DNA of 64,000 nucleotides from Erythrobacter sp. Its GTDB lineage: Bacteria > Pseudomonadota > Alphaproteobacteria > Sphingomonadales > Sphingomonadaceae. The translations under genes were made by a program, and so were the position numbers. The stretch is from positions 1,370,818-1,434,817 of the forward strand of contig CP073261.1 in NCBI GenBank assembly GCA_019739335.1, in the 5' to 3' direction. Positions 33,487 through 43,139 of this stretch are shown here, in pieces. The notes below the pieces were generated by a model. That model did no database searches. It saw only the letters and a program-made list of their open reading frames with translations, and was not told where the DNA came from. Each line of letters begins with the position of its first letter. Positions within the stretch are counted from its first letter, which is position 1.

Positions 33487-36150
33487 ATGATGGATATTGC
33501 CCGCACCCCCTCCACCCCCGATGGCAACCCCGAGATGGCCGACGCCGCCGGTGAACCGCACGATCCTGCAACCATCCACCGCAAGGATTACAAGCCGTTC
33601 CCCTGGTTGGTGCCCGAAGTGGCGCTCCATTTCGATCTGGGTCTCGATGCGACGCGGGTGGTCGCGCGGCTGACGGTTGCGCGTAATGCCAGGGCCGATG
33701 CCTCGCCGGTGATCCGGCTCAACGGAGACGAACTGGTCCCGCTCAGTGTATCTGTCGACGGCGAACACGTCAGCAACTGGTCTATGGACGGCGGCGACCT
33801 GCTTGTTCCGCTGCCTGGTGGTGCGCACGAAATCAAGGTAATCACGCAGATTGACCCTTCTGCCAACACGAAGCTGATGGGCCTCTACGCTTCCGAAGGG
33901 ATGCTCTGCACCCAGTGCGAGGCCGAGGGGTTCCGCCGGATCGCCTTCTTCCCCGATCGCCCCGATGTGCTCTCGACCTATCGCGTGAAGATGCAGGGGC
34001 CGAAGGCGCAGTTTCCGGTCTTGCTCTCCAACGGCAATCTGGTGGCCGAGGGCGAGGAAGCGGACGGTAACCACTGGGCCGAATGGCACGACCCCTGGCC
34101 CAAGCCGAGCTACCTCTTCGCGCTGGTGGCGGGCGATCTGGTCGCCAACAAAGACAGCTTCACCACCATGTCGGGCCGCGAAGTCGCGCTCGCCATCTGG
34201 GTCCGGGACGGCGACCAGGGCCGCACCGGGCACGCGATGGAATCGCTCAAGCGCTCGATGCGCTGGGACGAGGAGGTGTTCGGGCGCGAATACGATCTCG
34301 ACCGGTTCAACATCGTCGCCGTTAGCGATTTCAACATGGGGGCGATGGAGAACAAGGGGCTCAACGTCTTCAACACCAAATATGTGCTGGCGGACGAGGA
34401 CACTGCCACCGACGGCGATTTCGACGGGGTGGAAGGCGTGATCGCGCACGAATACTTCCACAACTGGTCGGGCAACCGGGTCACCTGCCGCGACTGGTTC
34501 CAGCTTTCGTTGAAGGAAGGCTTCACCGTGCTGCGCGACCAGCTGTTCAGCCAGGACATGGGTTCGGCCCCGGTCAAGCGGATCGAGGATGTGCGAGTGC
34601 TGCGCGGGGCGCAGTTCCCCGAGGATTCGGGCCCGCTCGCCCATCCGATCCGGCCCGACAGCTTCCGCGAGATCAGCAATTTCTACACCGCCACGGTGTA
34701 CAACAAGGGCGCCGAAGTCATCCGCATGATGCGCACGATGGCTGGTGAAGAGCGGTTCCGCGCCGGCTGTGATCTCTATTTCGACCGCCACGATGGCGAG
34801 GCCGCTACCTGCGAGGATTTCATCCGTGCGATGGAAGAGGGTGCAGGGCTCGATCTGACGCAGTTCCGCTTGTGGTACGCGCAGGCGGGCACGCCCAAGG
34901 TGACGGTGCGGCTGACCCACGAAGGGGACGCCGCCACGCTGCATCTGGCGCAGGAAGTTCCTCCCACTCCCGGCCAGCCCGACAAGCAGCCGATGCCGAT
35001 TCCGCTCAAGGTGGCGCTCTATGACGCAAAGACGGGGAGCCATGCGGGCGAGCAATTGTTGGTGCTGGATGAGGCCGAGGCCAGCTTCATCTTCCCCGGC
35101 CATGCCACGCCGCCAGTGCTGTCGATCAACCGCGGTTTTTCCGCCCCGGTAGTGATCGAACGCCAGATCGCCCGCGACGAACTGGTGTTCCTCGCCGCGC
35201 ACGATGACGATCCTTTCGCCCGTTACGAGGCCTTGCAAGAACTGATCGTGCGGCAATTGCAGGACGCTGTCGAGGATCGGCTGGACCAGGCGGCGCGCGA
35301 ATCGGGGCAGCAGGCCATTGCCGGAGCCATCAAGGCGGTGCTGGCCGACGTAGCGCTCGACGACCTGATGCGCGGCGAATTGCTGGTGCTGCCGGGGGAA
35401 GGCTATCTGGCGGAAACCATGCTGGTCGCCGATCCGGGGCGCATCCACACCGAGCGGCAGGCGCTGCGCGCTGCGGTGGGCGCAGCGCTTGAGGCGGAGT
35501 TCACCGCGCTCCACGCCCGCGCTTCTGCCGTGCCCTACAGCCTCGATGCCGAGGCGCGCGGGGCGCGCAAGGTGAAGACGCAGGCGCTGGTCTATCTCGC
35601 GGCGGGTAGTCCTGAACGCGCCACACAACTGGCGGCAGGGCAGTATGACGCGGCGGACAACATGACCGACCGGCAGGGGGCGCTGATGGTGCTCACCGGT
35701 TTGTCGGGGATCGAACGGACCAATCGCCTGCTCGATTTCTACAACCACAACCGCTATCGCGCCAATCCGCTGGTGGTAGACAAGTGGTTCAGCCTTCAGG
35801 CCGGATCGCTGCACCCGCACGTGCTTGATCACGTCAAGGCGCTGGCGGAGCATCCCGATTTCACTCTGAAGAACCCCAACCGGGTGCGCTCGCTGTATAT
35901 GGCGATGGCGGTCAATCCGCCTGCCTTCCATGCTCCCGATGGCACGGGCTACGCGATGATCGCCGACCTGATCCTCGCGCTCGATCCGATCAATCCGCAG
36001 ACCGCCAGTAGGTTCGTCCCGCCGCTGGGGCGGTGGAAGCGGATCGAGCCGGGGCGCTCGGCGCTGATGCGCCAGCAGCTGGAGCGGATCATGGCCGCGC
36101 CCGGCCTGTCGCGCGACACGCAGGAACAAGTGAGCCGCAGCCTTGGCTGA
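33487..36150 (+). CDS. pepN: Aminopeptidase N (M1 family)
   Basis: An 887-residue cytosolic zinc aminopeptidase releasing N-terminal residues from peptides. GAMENKGLN is the substrate-anchoring GxMEN motif, and HEYFHNW (His321) with the following E in LKEGFTV is the HExxHx18E zinc site. The C-terminal half (from about 550) is the PepN-specific Ig-like and helical array (DUF3458 type). Length is normal. Two successive ATG codons occur at 33487 and 33490. It overlaps pgeF by 8 bases. Confidence 0.96.
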   Translation: MMDIARTPSTPDGNPEMADAAGEPHDPATIHRKDYKPFPWLVPEVALHFDLGLDATRVVARLTVARNARADASPVIRLNGDELVPLSVSVDGEHVSNWSMDGGDLLVPLPGGAHEIKVITQIDPSANTKLMGLYASEGMLCTQCEAEGFRRIAFFPDRPDVLSTYRVKMQGPKAQFPVLLSNGNLVAEGEEADGNHWAEWHDPWPKPSYLFALVAGDLVANKDSFTTMSGREVALAIWVRDGDQGRTGHAMESLKRSMRWDEEVFGREYDLDRFNIVAVSDFNMGAMENKGLNVFNTKYVLADEDTATDGDFDGVEGVIAHEYFHNWSGNRVTCRDWFQLSLKEGFTVLRDQLFSQDMGSAPVKRIEDVRVLRGAQFPEDSGPLAHPIRPDSFREISNFYTATVYNKGAEVIRMMRTMAGEERFRAGCDLYFDRHDGEAATCEDFIRAMEEGAGLDLTQFRLWYAQAGTPKVTVRLTHEGDAATLHLAQEVPPTPGQPDKQPMPIPLKVALYDAKTGSHAGEQLLVLDEAEASFIFPGHATPPVLSINRGFSAPVVIERQIARDELVFLAAHDDDPFARYEALQELIVRQLQDAVEDRLDQAARESGQQAIAGAIKAVLADVALDDLMRGELLVLPGEGYLAETMLVADPGRIHTERQALRAAVGAALEAEFTALHARASAVPYSLDAEARGARKVKTQALVYLAAGSPERATQLAAGQYDAADNMTDRQGALMVLTGLSGIERTNRLLDFYNHNRYRANPLVVDKWFSLQAGSLHPHVLDHVKALAEHPDFTLKNPNRVRSLYMAMAVNPPAFHAPDGTGYAMIADLILALDPINPQTASRFVPPLGRWKRIEPGRSALMRQQLERIMAAPGLSRDTQEQVSRSLG

Positions 36151-36829
36151 GCCGCGCGAATTTTTGCAGGCCGAAGCGCTGGCTGGCGTGCCACACGGCT
36201 TTTTCACTGGCATCGGCTATGAAGGCCCGCCCGATGCGTCACTGATCGTCCCCGGCGGGCAGCTCGTGTTGGTGAAGCAGGTTCATTCCCCCATCGCGCT
36301 GGCGGTGAATGGGCCTTTCGCCGATGACGCTCGCCCCGAAGCCGATGCGCTGGTGACCGCAACCCCCGGCGTTGTCCTTGGTGTTGTCACCGCCGACTGC
36401 GCCCCGGTGCTGCTGGTGGACCAGACAGCGGGCGTAATCGGTGCTGCCCACGCCGGCTGGCGCGGCGCGCATTTCGGGGTGCTGGAGGCCACTGTGCGAC
36501 GGATGGAGGAGCTGGGGGCGAAACGCGGCAATATCAGTGCCGCCATCGGCCCCACCATTGCGCAGGCCAGCTACGAGGTTGGCTGGGACTTCGTCGAGCA
36601 GTTCGAGGAGCGCCACCAGCGCTTTTTCACTCGCAGCACCCCGGGCAAGTGGCAGTTCGACCTGCCCGCCTATGTCGGCTGGCGACTCGCGGCGCTGAAG
36701 CTGGGCTGGATCGAGACCTTGGCGATCGATACCTACACCGACGAAGCGCGCTTCCATTCCTACCGCCGCGCCACCCATCGCGGCGAACCCACCTATGGCA
36801 GGCAGTTCTCCCTAATCGGCCTGTCGTAA
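36143..36829 (+). CDS. pgeF: Peptidoglycan editing factor / polyphenol-oxidase-like (YfiH), TTG start
   Basis: A 228-residue laccase-domain protein. LVKQVHSP, VVTADCAPVLL and GAAHAGWRGAHFGVLEATV contain the conserved His/Cys metal site of YfiH; IGPTIAQASYEVG and the SYRRATHRGEPTYGRQFSLI end are also family signatures. Members remove L-serine-containing muropeptide errors (PgeF) or act on purine nucleosides. The start is TTG at 36143, inside the last codons of pepN; no ATG alternative keeps the FTG motif near the N-terminus. Confidence 0.9.
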   Translation: MAEPREFLQAEALAGVPHGFFTGIGYEGPPDASLIVPGGQLVLVKQVHSPIALAVNGPFADDARPEADALVTATPGVVLGVVTADCAPVLLVDQTAGVIGAAHAGWRGAHFGVLEATVRRMEELGAKRGNISAAIGPTIAQASYEVGWDFVEQFEERHQRFFTRSTPGKWQFDLPAYVGWRLAALKLGWIETLAIDTYTDEARFHSYRRATHRGEPTYGRQFSLIGLS

Positions 36830-37070
36830 ACCTGCATCGCCCCGTCGATTCGGGCAGTCGTTGCAATAAGCGGTCACAACAGGGCCAAAAGGCGGGTTGG
36901 CAGGGCGGATTTGCTCGTCTATCAGCCCCGCCAAGCTGGCGACCGGCACTCCGCATCGCGGGGACCTGCTGCGCACGCTGCAGACGGGTTAATCTTCGGG
37001 TCGCAGGCTACCTTTGTAGGAGCCTTCCGGTGGTCCGAAGTTCAAGGCAAGGACTTGGCAAGGCAGGCAA

Positions 37071-37637
37071 ATGGCAACCACCACAGGCACTCCTGAAGCT
37101 ACCGAAGTAGCCGTTGAAGAAGGCGTTCGTCGCCGCGACTTCATCGAAATCGCTGCCGTTTCGGCTGCCGGTGTCGGCGGCCTCGTCATGGTCATGCCGC
37201 TGATCAGCCAGATGAGCCCTTCGGCGGACGTGCTGGCCGAGAGCACCACCGAACTGGATATCGCCAGCCTCGAAGTGGGCCAGGCGATCAAGGCTGTGTT
37301 CCGCAAGCAGCCGGTGTTCGTGCGCCGCCTGACACCGGACGAAATTGCCGCTGCCAACGCTGTCAGTGTCAACGATCTGCGCGATCCGCAAACGCTGGCC
37401 GAACGCACGCTGCCCGGCAATGAAGACCTGCTGGTGGTGATGGGTGTCTGCACCCACCTCGGCTGCGTCCCGCTGGGTGCCGCCGATGGCGAGAACAAAG
37501 GCGAATACGGCGGCTATTTCTGCCCCTGCCACGGCTCGCACTACGATACCGCCGCGCGCATCCGTAAAGGCCCGGCGCCGACCAATCTCGAAGTACCTGA
37601 ATATACCGTCACCGACACGACGCTCGTGATCGGCTGA
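37071..37637 (+). CDS. petA: Ubiquinol-cytochrome c reductase, Rieske iron-sulfur subunit
   Basis: A 188-residue Rieske protein of the bc1 complex. An RRDFIEIAA twin-arginine-type leader precedes the single membrane helix ([16 protein letters not shown]). CTHLGC (Cys127) and CPCHGS (Cys151) are the two [2Fe-2S] ligand loops. It passes one electron from ubiquinol to cytochrome c1. It is the first gene of the petABC operon; the 241 bases upstream contain no gene and should hold the promoter, though I see no clear -35/-10 there. Confidence 0.96.
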   Translation: MATTTGTPEATEVAVEEGVRRRDFIEIAAVSAAGVGGLVMVMPLISQMSPSADVLAESTTELDIASLEVGQAIKAVFRKQPVFVRRLTPDEIAAANAVSVNDLRDPQTLAERTLPGNEDLLVVMGVCTHLGCVPLGAADGENKGEYGGYFCPCHGSHYDTAARIRKGPAPTNLEVPEYTVTDTTLVIG

Positions 37638-37657
37638 GGCAAGGAAGAGACAGAGAC

Positions 37658-38953
37658 ATGAGCTTTCCCTGGGCCAAGGAATACACGCCGCAGAACGGAC
37701 TGAGCAAGTTTTTCGACGAGAAACTGCCGCTTCCGCGCCTCGTCTACAACGCCGTGGGCGCGGGCTATCCGGTGCCGCGCAACCTTTCCTACTTCTGGAA
37801 TTTCGGCGTGCTCGCGGGCTTCTGCCTGATGCTGCAGATCGTCACCGGGATCGTGCTGGCGATGCATTACGCCGCCAATGCCGATGTCGCCTTCGCTTCG
37901 GTCGAGCACATCATGCGTGACGTCAATTGGGGCTGGCTGATGCGCTATGCGCACGCCAACGGCGCCAGTTTCTTCTTCGTGGTGATCTACATCCACATCT
38001 TCCGCGGCTTCTTCTACGCTTCGTACAAGCCACCGCGCGAAATGATCTGGCTGATCGGCGTCACCATCTTCCTGCTGATGATGGCGACTGCCTTCATGGG
38101 CTACGTGCTGCCGTGGGGCCAGATGAGCTTCTGGGGCGCCAAGGTCATCACCGGCCTGTTCGGGGCGATTCCCTTCGTCGGCGAACCGCTGCAGATCTGG
38201 CTGCTGGGCGGCTATGCACCGGACAATGCCGCGCTGAACCGCTTCTTCAGCCTGCACTACCTGCTGCCTTTCGTGATCGCGGGCTGCGTGATCCTGCACA
38301 TCTGGGCGCTGCACATCCCCGGCTCGTCGAACCCGACTGGCGTGGAAATCAAGTCGGAAAGCGACACCCTGCCGTTCCATCCGTACTACACAGCGAAGGA
38401 CGGCTTCGGGCTGGGCGTGTTCCTGCTGATCTACTTCAGCTTCGTGTTCTTCCTGCCCAACGTGCTCGGCCACCCTGACAACTACATTCCGGCCAACCCG
38501 CTCTCCACGCCCGCGCACATCGTGCCCGAATGGTATTTCTACCCGTTCTACGCGATCCTGCGCGCCTTCACCTTCGACTTCATCCTGCCCGCCAAGCTGT
38601 GGGGCGTGCTGGCCATGTTCGCGTCGATCCTGGTGTGGTTCTTCCTGCCGTGGCTGGACAAGGGTCCGGTCCGTTCGGGTCACTATCGCCCGCTGTTCCG
38701 CAAGTTCTTCTGGTTCGGCTTGATCCCGACGATGATCGTGCTGTTCATCTGCGGCGGTGCGCCGGCCGAAGAACCCTATGTGATGATCAGCCAAATCGCC
38801 ACCGCATACTACTTCCTGCACTTCCTCGTGATCCTGCCGATCGTTTCCTCGATTGAGCGGCCCGAACCCTTGCCCTTCTCGATTACCGAGGCGGTGCTGG
38901 GTTCGGACAAGAAGGCAGTGCTGGGCGAAAACGCCGAGCCGGTGGCCGTCTGA
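37658..38953 (+). CDS. petB: Ubiquinol-cytochrome c reductase, cytochrome b subunit
   Basis: A 431-residue integral membrane protein binding two b hemes. The four heme histidines lie in helices with [25 protein letters not shown] and [20 protein letters not shown]. The [12 protein letters not shown] sequence is the Qo-site PEWY motif. It carries eight or so transmembrane helices and normal length for alphaproteobacteria. It starts 20 bases after petA. Confidence 0.97.
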   Translation: MSFPWAKEYTPQNGLSKFFDEKLPLPRLVYNAVGAGYPVPRNLSYFWNFGVLAGFCLMLQIVTGIVLAMHYAANADVAFASVEHIMRDVNWGWLMRYAHANGASFFFVVIYIHIFRGFFYASYKPPREMIWLIGVTIFLLMMATAFMGYVLPWGQMSFWGAKVITGLFGAIPFVGEPLQIWLLGGYAPDNAALNRFFSLHYLLPFVIAGCVILHIWALHIPGSSNPTGVEIKSESDTLPFHPYYTAKDGFGLGVFLLIYFSFVFFLPNVLGHPDNYIPANPLSTPAHIVPEWYFYPFYAILRAFTFDFILPAKLWGVLAMFASILVWFFLPWLDKGPVRSGHYRPLFRKFFWFGLIPTMIVLFICGGAPAEEPYVMISQIATAYYFLHFLVILPIVSSIERPEPLPFSITEAVLGSDKKAVLGENAEPVAV

Positions 38954-38992
38954 TCGGCCCCGCGGTTTAGTGTTGAACGGAAAGAGCAGTTT

Positions 38993-39871
38993 ATGATCCG
39001 CCTAGTTGGTATCCTTGTCGGTCTCGGCTTCACGCTGGTGGTCCTCGTGTCGTTCGGCTTTGGCGCCTACACCGCCGCGACCGAGCCTGCTGAGCAGCCC
39101 GCCTATTACGCCTTCCTCGAAGAGTCCCATGCCCCTGAGGGCGGGTTCTCGTTCGAAGGTCCGCTGGGCACCTGGGATGCCGCGCAATTGCAGCGCGGCT
39201 ACCAGGTCTACAAGGAAGTCTGCGCTGCCTGCCATTCGCTGCAATACGTGGCGTTCCGCAATCTGGGCGAGCTTGGCTATTCCGAAGAGCAGGTGAAGGC
39301 CGAAGCTGCCACATGGAACGTGCCGGGCATCAATCCCGATACTGGCGAAGATGCGTTGCGTCCCGGCACCCCGGTGGATTACTTCCCGCGCCCCTTCGCC
39401 AACGACGTCGCAGCACGTGCCGCGAACAACAATGCGATCCCGCCCGATCTATCGCTGATGACCAAGGCACGCGAAAACGGACCGGCCTATGTCTATTCGT
39501 TGCTGACCGGCTACGCCGATCCCAACACCTACACCAATGAAGAGGGCCAGTCCTTCGCCCAGACGGCTCCGGAATCGATGCCGAGCACCGGACTTCACTT
39601 CAACCCCTACTTCCCTAACATCAACCTGGCGATGGCCCCGCCGTTGGTGGTGGACGGGCAAGTGACCTATGCCGACGGCACCGAAGCCACGGTGAGCCAG
39701 ATGGCGAGCGACGTCTCCGCCTTCCTTACCTGGACGGCCGAACCGCGCATGATCGAGCGCAAGCAGACCGGCTGGTGGGTGCTTGCCTTCACGCTGTTCG
39801 CCACGATCCTCGCCTGGTTCGCCAAGAAGCAGGTCTGGTCGGCGGTCAAGCCGAAGCGCAAGGATAGCTGA
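38993..39871 (+). CDS. petC: Ubiquinol-cytochrome c reductase, cytochrome c1
   Basis: A 292-residue membrane-anchored cytochrome. An uncleaved or cleaved N-terminal hydrophobic stretch leads to CAACHS (Cys77) for covalent heme; NINLAMAPPLV supplies the axial methionine region. A C-terminal helix (WWVLAFTLFATILAWFA) anchors it. It accepts electrons from the Rieske subunit and passes them to a soluble or membrane cytochrome c. The apt gene follows after 25 bases. Confidence 0.96.
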   Translation: MIRLVGILVGLGFTLVVLVSFGFGAYTAATEPAEQPAYYAFLEESHAPEGGFSFEGPLGTWDAAQLQRGYQVYKEVCAACHSLQYVAFRNLGELGYSEEQVKAEAATWNVPGINPDTGEDALRPGTPVDYFPRPFANDVAARAANNNAIPPDLSLMTKARENGPAYVYSLLTGYADPNTYTNEEGQSFAQTAPESMPSTGLHFNPYFPNINLAMAPPLVVDGQVTYADGTEATVSQMASDVSAFLTWTAEPRMIERKQTGWWVLAFTLFATILAWFAKKQVWSAVKPKRKDS

Positions 39872-39896
39872 GTTCGGTGCGGGCAGGCTGGTGAGC

Positions 39897-40430
39897 ATGT
39901 CCGCCGACCTGCGCGACCTGATCCGCACCGTTCCCGATTTCCCCAAACCGGGAATCCTGTTCCGCGATATCACCACGCTACTCGCGCACGGCGAAGGCAT
40001 GGCGCGCGCCGTATCGGGACTGGCAGAGCTTGCCGGTGATCCCAAGCCCCACGCCGTCGCCGGGATCGAGGCGCGCGGCTTCATCTTCGGCGCGGCACTC
40101 GCGGTACATCTCGGTGTCGGTTTCATCCCGCTTCGCAAGGCGGGGAAGCTGCCGATCGCTGCGATTGGCGAGGATTACGCTCTCGAATACGGCCATGCCC
40201 GGCTCGAACTCGATCCCACCCTGTTGCGCGACGGCGAGCGGGTGTTGCTGGTGGATGACCTGCTGGCAACAGGCGGTACGGCAGTCGCTGGCGCGCGCCT
40301 TCTGCGCCGCGCCGGTGCCTTGGTGGATCGCGCGTTATTCTTGATCGATCTGCCGGAACTGGGCGGCGGGCGGGCGCTTGCGGCAGAACAGGTCGACGCC
40401 CACGCCTTGATCGCTTTTGACGGCCACTGA
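39897..40430 (+). CDS. apt: Adenine phosphoribosyltransferase
   Basis: A 177-residue purine-salvage enzyme making AMP from adenine and PRPP. DFPKPGILFRDITTLL is the APT N-terminal signature, EARGFIFGAALA the adenine site, and VLLVDDLLATGGTAVAGA the PRPP-binding motif. ATG at 39897 is taken as the start; a GTG six bases upstream is an alternative. It is probably read through from petABC. Confidence 0.95.
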   Translation: MSADLRDLIRTVPDFPKPGILFRDITTLLAHGEGMARAVSGLAELAGDPKPHAVAGIEARGFIFGAALAVHLGVGFIPLRKAGKLPIAAIGEDYALEYGHARLELDPTLLRDGERVLLVDDLLATGGTAVAGARLLRRAGALVDRALFLIDLPELGGGRALAAEQVDAHALIAFDGH

Positions 40431-40727
40431 CCGCGAGCAATGTTTCCCGCTCTTGCAAGCAAGATATCGCCCGCCTTGAGCGTGGCTGGGCAGATGAGAA
40501 GGCCCGTTCCGATATTCACCTGCGAAGCGTCGCTGAACCCAAGCACCATCGCCAACATGATCACCGCCGAGGGAATGGCGGTGAAGCCTTTACAGCGAGC
40601 CGGTTTTCGGCAACCGGACAATCCGGAGCCAAGCTGCGGCCCTGGAAAGGCCAAGTGTCTTGACCTATACGTAAGGCTGTTTACATAAGCGGCAGTTGCC
40701 AAATCCGAGAGTAGAGGACGACGATCC
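40431..40727. other. Gap between apt and etfB, no convincing gene
   Basis: 297 bases. An 82-codon frame at 40440-40688 and its antisense carry no recognisable domain or ribosome site, and the frame overlaps the promoter motif below. A CCGG-TTTTCGGCAA-CCGG dyad near 40601-40618 could mark the end of the apt transcript. Possibly remnant coding DNA. Confidence 0.4.
40660..40688 (+). promoter_or_regulatory. Probable housekeeping promoter of etfBA
   Basis: TTGACC, 17 bases, ACATAA (or TACATA with 16), about 40-65 bases upstream of the etfB ATG. The region is locally AT-rich in a GC-rich window, as expected for a sigma-70 promoter. Confidence 0.55.
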
Positions 40728-41474
40728 ATGAAAATTCTCGTGCCCGTCAAGCGGGTGATCGATTACAATGTGAAGCCGCGCGTAAAGGCGGACGGTTCCG
40801 GAGTGGACCTCGCCAACGTCAAGATGAGCATGAACCCGTTCGACGAGATCGCGGTGGAAGAAGCCCTGCGGCTGCGCGAAAAGGGCGCCGCCACCGAGGT
40901 GATCGCCGTGTCGGTCGGCCCCACCAAAGCCACCGAAACGCTGCGCACGGCGCTGGCAATGGGCGCTGACCGCGCGATCCTGGTACAGACAGATGACGCG
41001 GTCGAGCCGCTGGCGGTGGCCAAGATCCTCAAGGCAATTGCCGACGAGGAAGAACCCGGCATCGTGATGCTCGGCAAGCAGGCGATCGACGACGATTCGA
41101 ACCAGACCGGGCAAATGCTCGCCGCGCTGATGGGCCGCCCGCAGGGAACTTTCGCCAGCAAGGTCGAGATCGACGGCGATCACGTGAGCGTGACCCGCGA
41201 AGTCGATGGCGGGCTGGAAACGGTCAAGCTGTCGCTGCCCGCGATTGTCACCACCGACCTGCGACTGAACGAACCGCGTTACGCCTCGCTGCCCAACATC
41301 ATGAAGGCGAAGCAGAAGCGTCTCGATGTCAAGGCCCCCGCCGATTACGGCGTCGACACCACGCCGCGCATTGCCACCACCCATGTGGGTGAACCGCCGG
41401 TGCGGCAGGCAGGCGAGATGGTCGCCGATGTCGATGCGCTGGTTGCCAAGCTCAAAGCCCTGGGAGTCGCCTGA
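40728..41474 (+). CDS. etfB: Electron transfer flavoprotein, beta subunit
   Basis: A 248-residue subunit that binds AMP in the ETF heterodimer, taking electrons from acyl-CoA and related dehydrogenases. [20 protein letters not shown] opens the chain; [20 protein letters not shown] and [43 protein letters not shown] are the family signatures. It shares one base with etfA (TGATG). Confidence 0.96.
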   Translation: MKILVPVKRVIDYNVKPRVKADGSGVDLANVKMSMNPFDEIAVEEALRLREKGAATEVIAVSVGPTKATETLRTALAMGADRAILVQTDDAVEPLAVAKILKAIADEEEPGIVMLGKQAIDDDSNQTGQMLAALMGRPQGTFASKVEIDGDHVSVTREVDGGLETVKLSLPAIVTTDLRLNEPRYASLPNIMKAKQKRLDVKAPADYGVDTTPRIATTHVGEPPVRQAGEMVADVDALVAKLKALGVA

Positions 41475-42421
41475 TGACCGCACTCGTTTTTGCCGAACAC
41501 CACGGCGGGCAGATCGCCGATGCGACGCTCGCCACTGTCACTGCCGCTGCCAAGCTGGGCGGCGACGTGCATGTCCTCGTCGCAGGGGGCGATGATGCCG
41601 CCGGGGCTGCCGATATCGCCGCGAAGATCGCGGGGGTGGCGAAGGTGCTGCTCGCGCAGGATGCCGCCTATGCGCATGGCCTCGCCGAGAATGTCGCGCC
41701 GCTGATCGTTTCGCTGATGGCCAAAGAAGGCGAAGGCTACGACGCGGTGCTCGCGCCTGCGACCACCACCGGCAAGAACGTGCTGCCGCGCGTGGCCGCG
41801 CTGCTCGACGTGATGCAGGTGAGCGACATCATCAGCGTCGAAGGCCCGAAGAGTTTCAAGCGCCCGATCTATGCCGGGAATGCCGTCGCAACGGTCGAGA
41901 GCAGCGATCCCAAGTTGGTCATCACCGTGCGCACCACCACTTTCGACAAGGCCTCGCCCGAAGGCGGCTCGGCCAGCGTCGAGAGCGTCTCTGGCGCAGG
42001 CAGCGCCGGGCTCTCCGAATTCGTTCGACTCGACGCGGTGAAGAGCGAGCGCCCAGAACTGACCAGCGCCGGGATCATCGTGTCGGGCGGCCGCGCGCTC
42101 AAGGATGCGGCGACGTTTGAATCGACAATCACGCCCCTCGCCGACAAGCTGGGCGCCGCCATCGGTGCCAGCCGTGCGGCGGTGGATGCGGGTTATGTCC
42201 CCAACGATTACCAGGTCGGCCAGACCGGCAAGATCGTCGCCCCCAACGTCTATATCGCCATCGGCATTTCCGGGGCGATCCAGCATCTGGCGGGGATGAA
42301 GGATTCCAAGGTGATCGTGGCGATCAACAAGGATGCCGATGCGCCGATCTTCCAGGTCGCCGATATCGGGCTGGTGGCGGACCTGTTCACTGCCGTTCCG
42401 GAGCTGACCGAGAAGCTTTAG
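41474..42421 (+). CDS. etfA: Electron transfer flavoprotein, alpha subunit
   Basis: A 315-residue FAD-binding subunit. The C-terminal FAD domain contains [60 protein letters not shown] and [20 protein letters not shown]. With EtfB it delivers electrons to ETF-ubiquinone oxidoreductase and so to the bc1 complex encoded 1.6 kb upstream. It ends one base from the converging fliA stop, leaving no space for a terminator. Confidence 0.97.
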   Translation: MTALVFAEHHGGQIADATLATVTAAAKLGGDVHVLVAGGDDAAGAADIAAKIAGVAKVLLAQDAAYAHGLAENVAPLIVSLMAKEGEGYDAVLAPATTTGKNVLPRVAALLDVMQVSDIISVEGPKSFKRPIYAGNAVATVESSDPKLVITVRTTTFDKASPEGGSASVESVSGAGSAGLSEFVRLDAVKSERPELTSAGIIVSGGRALKDAATFESTITPLADKLGAAIGASRAAVDAGYVPNDYQVGQTGKIVAPNVYIAIGISGAIQHLAGMKDSKVIVAINKDADAPIFQVADIGLVADLFTAVPELTEKL

Positions 42422-42422
42422 G

Positions 42423-43139
42423 TCACTCGGAAGTCATTATGTCCCTCAGCTTCACCAGCGCTTCGGCCTTCAACTGGTGGACTCGCGGGACCGAGACTTC
42501 GAGCACGGCCGCGATTTCGGTGAGGTTCAGTTCTTCGACGAAGTAGAGTTGCAACACGAGTTGCAGCCGCGCGGGCAAGCGCTCCATCGCTGTGCCAAGC
42601 CGTTCGCCGTCCTCCATTTCGCATAGCAATGTGAACGGGTCGGGGTCGGCGCTGGCGAAGGCGGAATTGCTGTCATCATAGGCGGCATCCATAGAAGTGA
42701 GCTGAACTTCCTCGATTAGGAAGGCGCCCAGATCGCCGGGCGCTATGCCCAGTTCAGCTGCCAGTTCGCCCGCCGCAGGTTCGCGCCCGAGCAGTTGCCG
42801 CAGCCGCTCCTGCGCAGCGTCCGCCTTGCGCCGCCTTGCCACCGCGCCCCGGCTTTCGGGCATCGCCTTGCGGATCACATCGAACATCGCCCCGCGCACG
42901 CGGATCTTGGCATAAGCGGCGAACCCGTCCTCGCCCGGCCCCGCGTGATTGCGCGCGCATTCCGTGAGCGCGATGAAACCCGCCTGCATCAGGTCCTCGA
43001 TTTCCAGTCCGTCGCGGCTACCGCCGTGGATATGCCACGCCGCTTTGCGCACCATCGGCACGAAGCGGCGGACCCGGTCTGCGACGATATCCTGCGCCCC
43101 GTAGGCGGCAGCAGCGAATTGGGCGTGATCGTGCTTCAT
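42423..43139 (-). CDS. fliA: Flagellar sigma factor FliA (sigma-28)
   Basis: A 238-residue sigma-70-family factor for late flagellar genes. Region 2 is DLMQAGFIALTECARNH..GFAAYAKIRVRGAMFDVIRK; region 3 is RLRQLLGREPAAGELAAELGI; region 4 is LPARLQLVLQLYFVEELNLTEIAAVLEVSVPRVHQLKAEALVKL. Its antagonist FlgM is encoded upstream in the same leftward series. It overlaps the flhA stop by ATGA. Confidence 0.92.
   Translation of the reverse strand: MKHDHAQFAAAAYGAQDIVADRVRRFVPMVRKAAWHIHGGSRDGLEIEDLMQAGFIALTECARNHAGPGEDGFAAYAKIRVRGAMFDVIRKAMPESRGAVARRRKADAAQERLRQLLGREPAAGELAAELGIAPGDLGAFLIEEVQLTSMDAAYDDSNSAFASADPDPFTLLCEMEDGERLGTAMERLPARLQLVLQLYFVEELNLTEIAAVLEVSVPRVHQLKAEALVKLRDIMTSE

Noticed and set aside
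33244..36213. 989-codon open frame opposite pepN
   Set aside because: Arg/His-rich translation without motifs; pepN with HExxH on the plus strand is complete. Same codon-bias cause.
37071..39871. Cytochrome b6f assignment for petABC
   Set aside because: Cytochrome b is full length with the PEWY motif and is followed by cytochrome c1, not subunit IV and cytochrome f, so it is a bc1 complex.
40440..40688. 82-codon frame in the apt-etfB gap
   Set aside because: No ribosome site, no domain, and its end overlaps the etfBA promoter motif.
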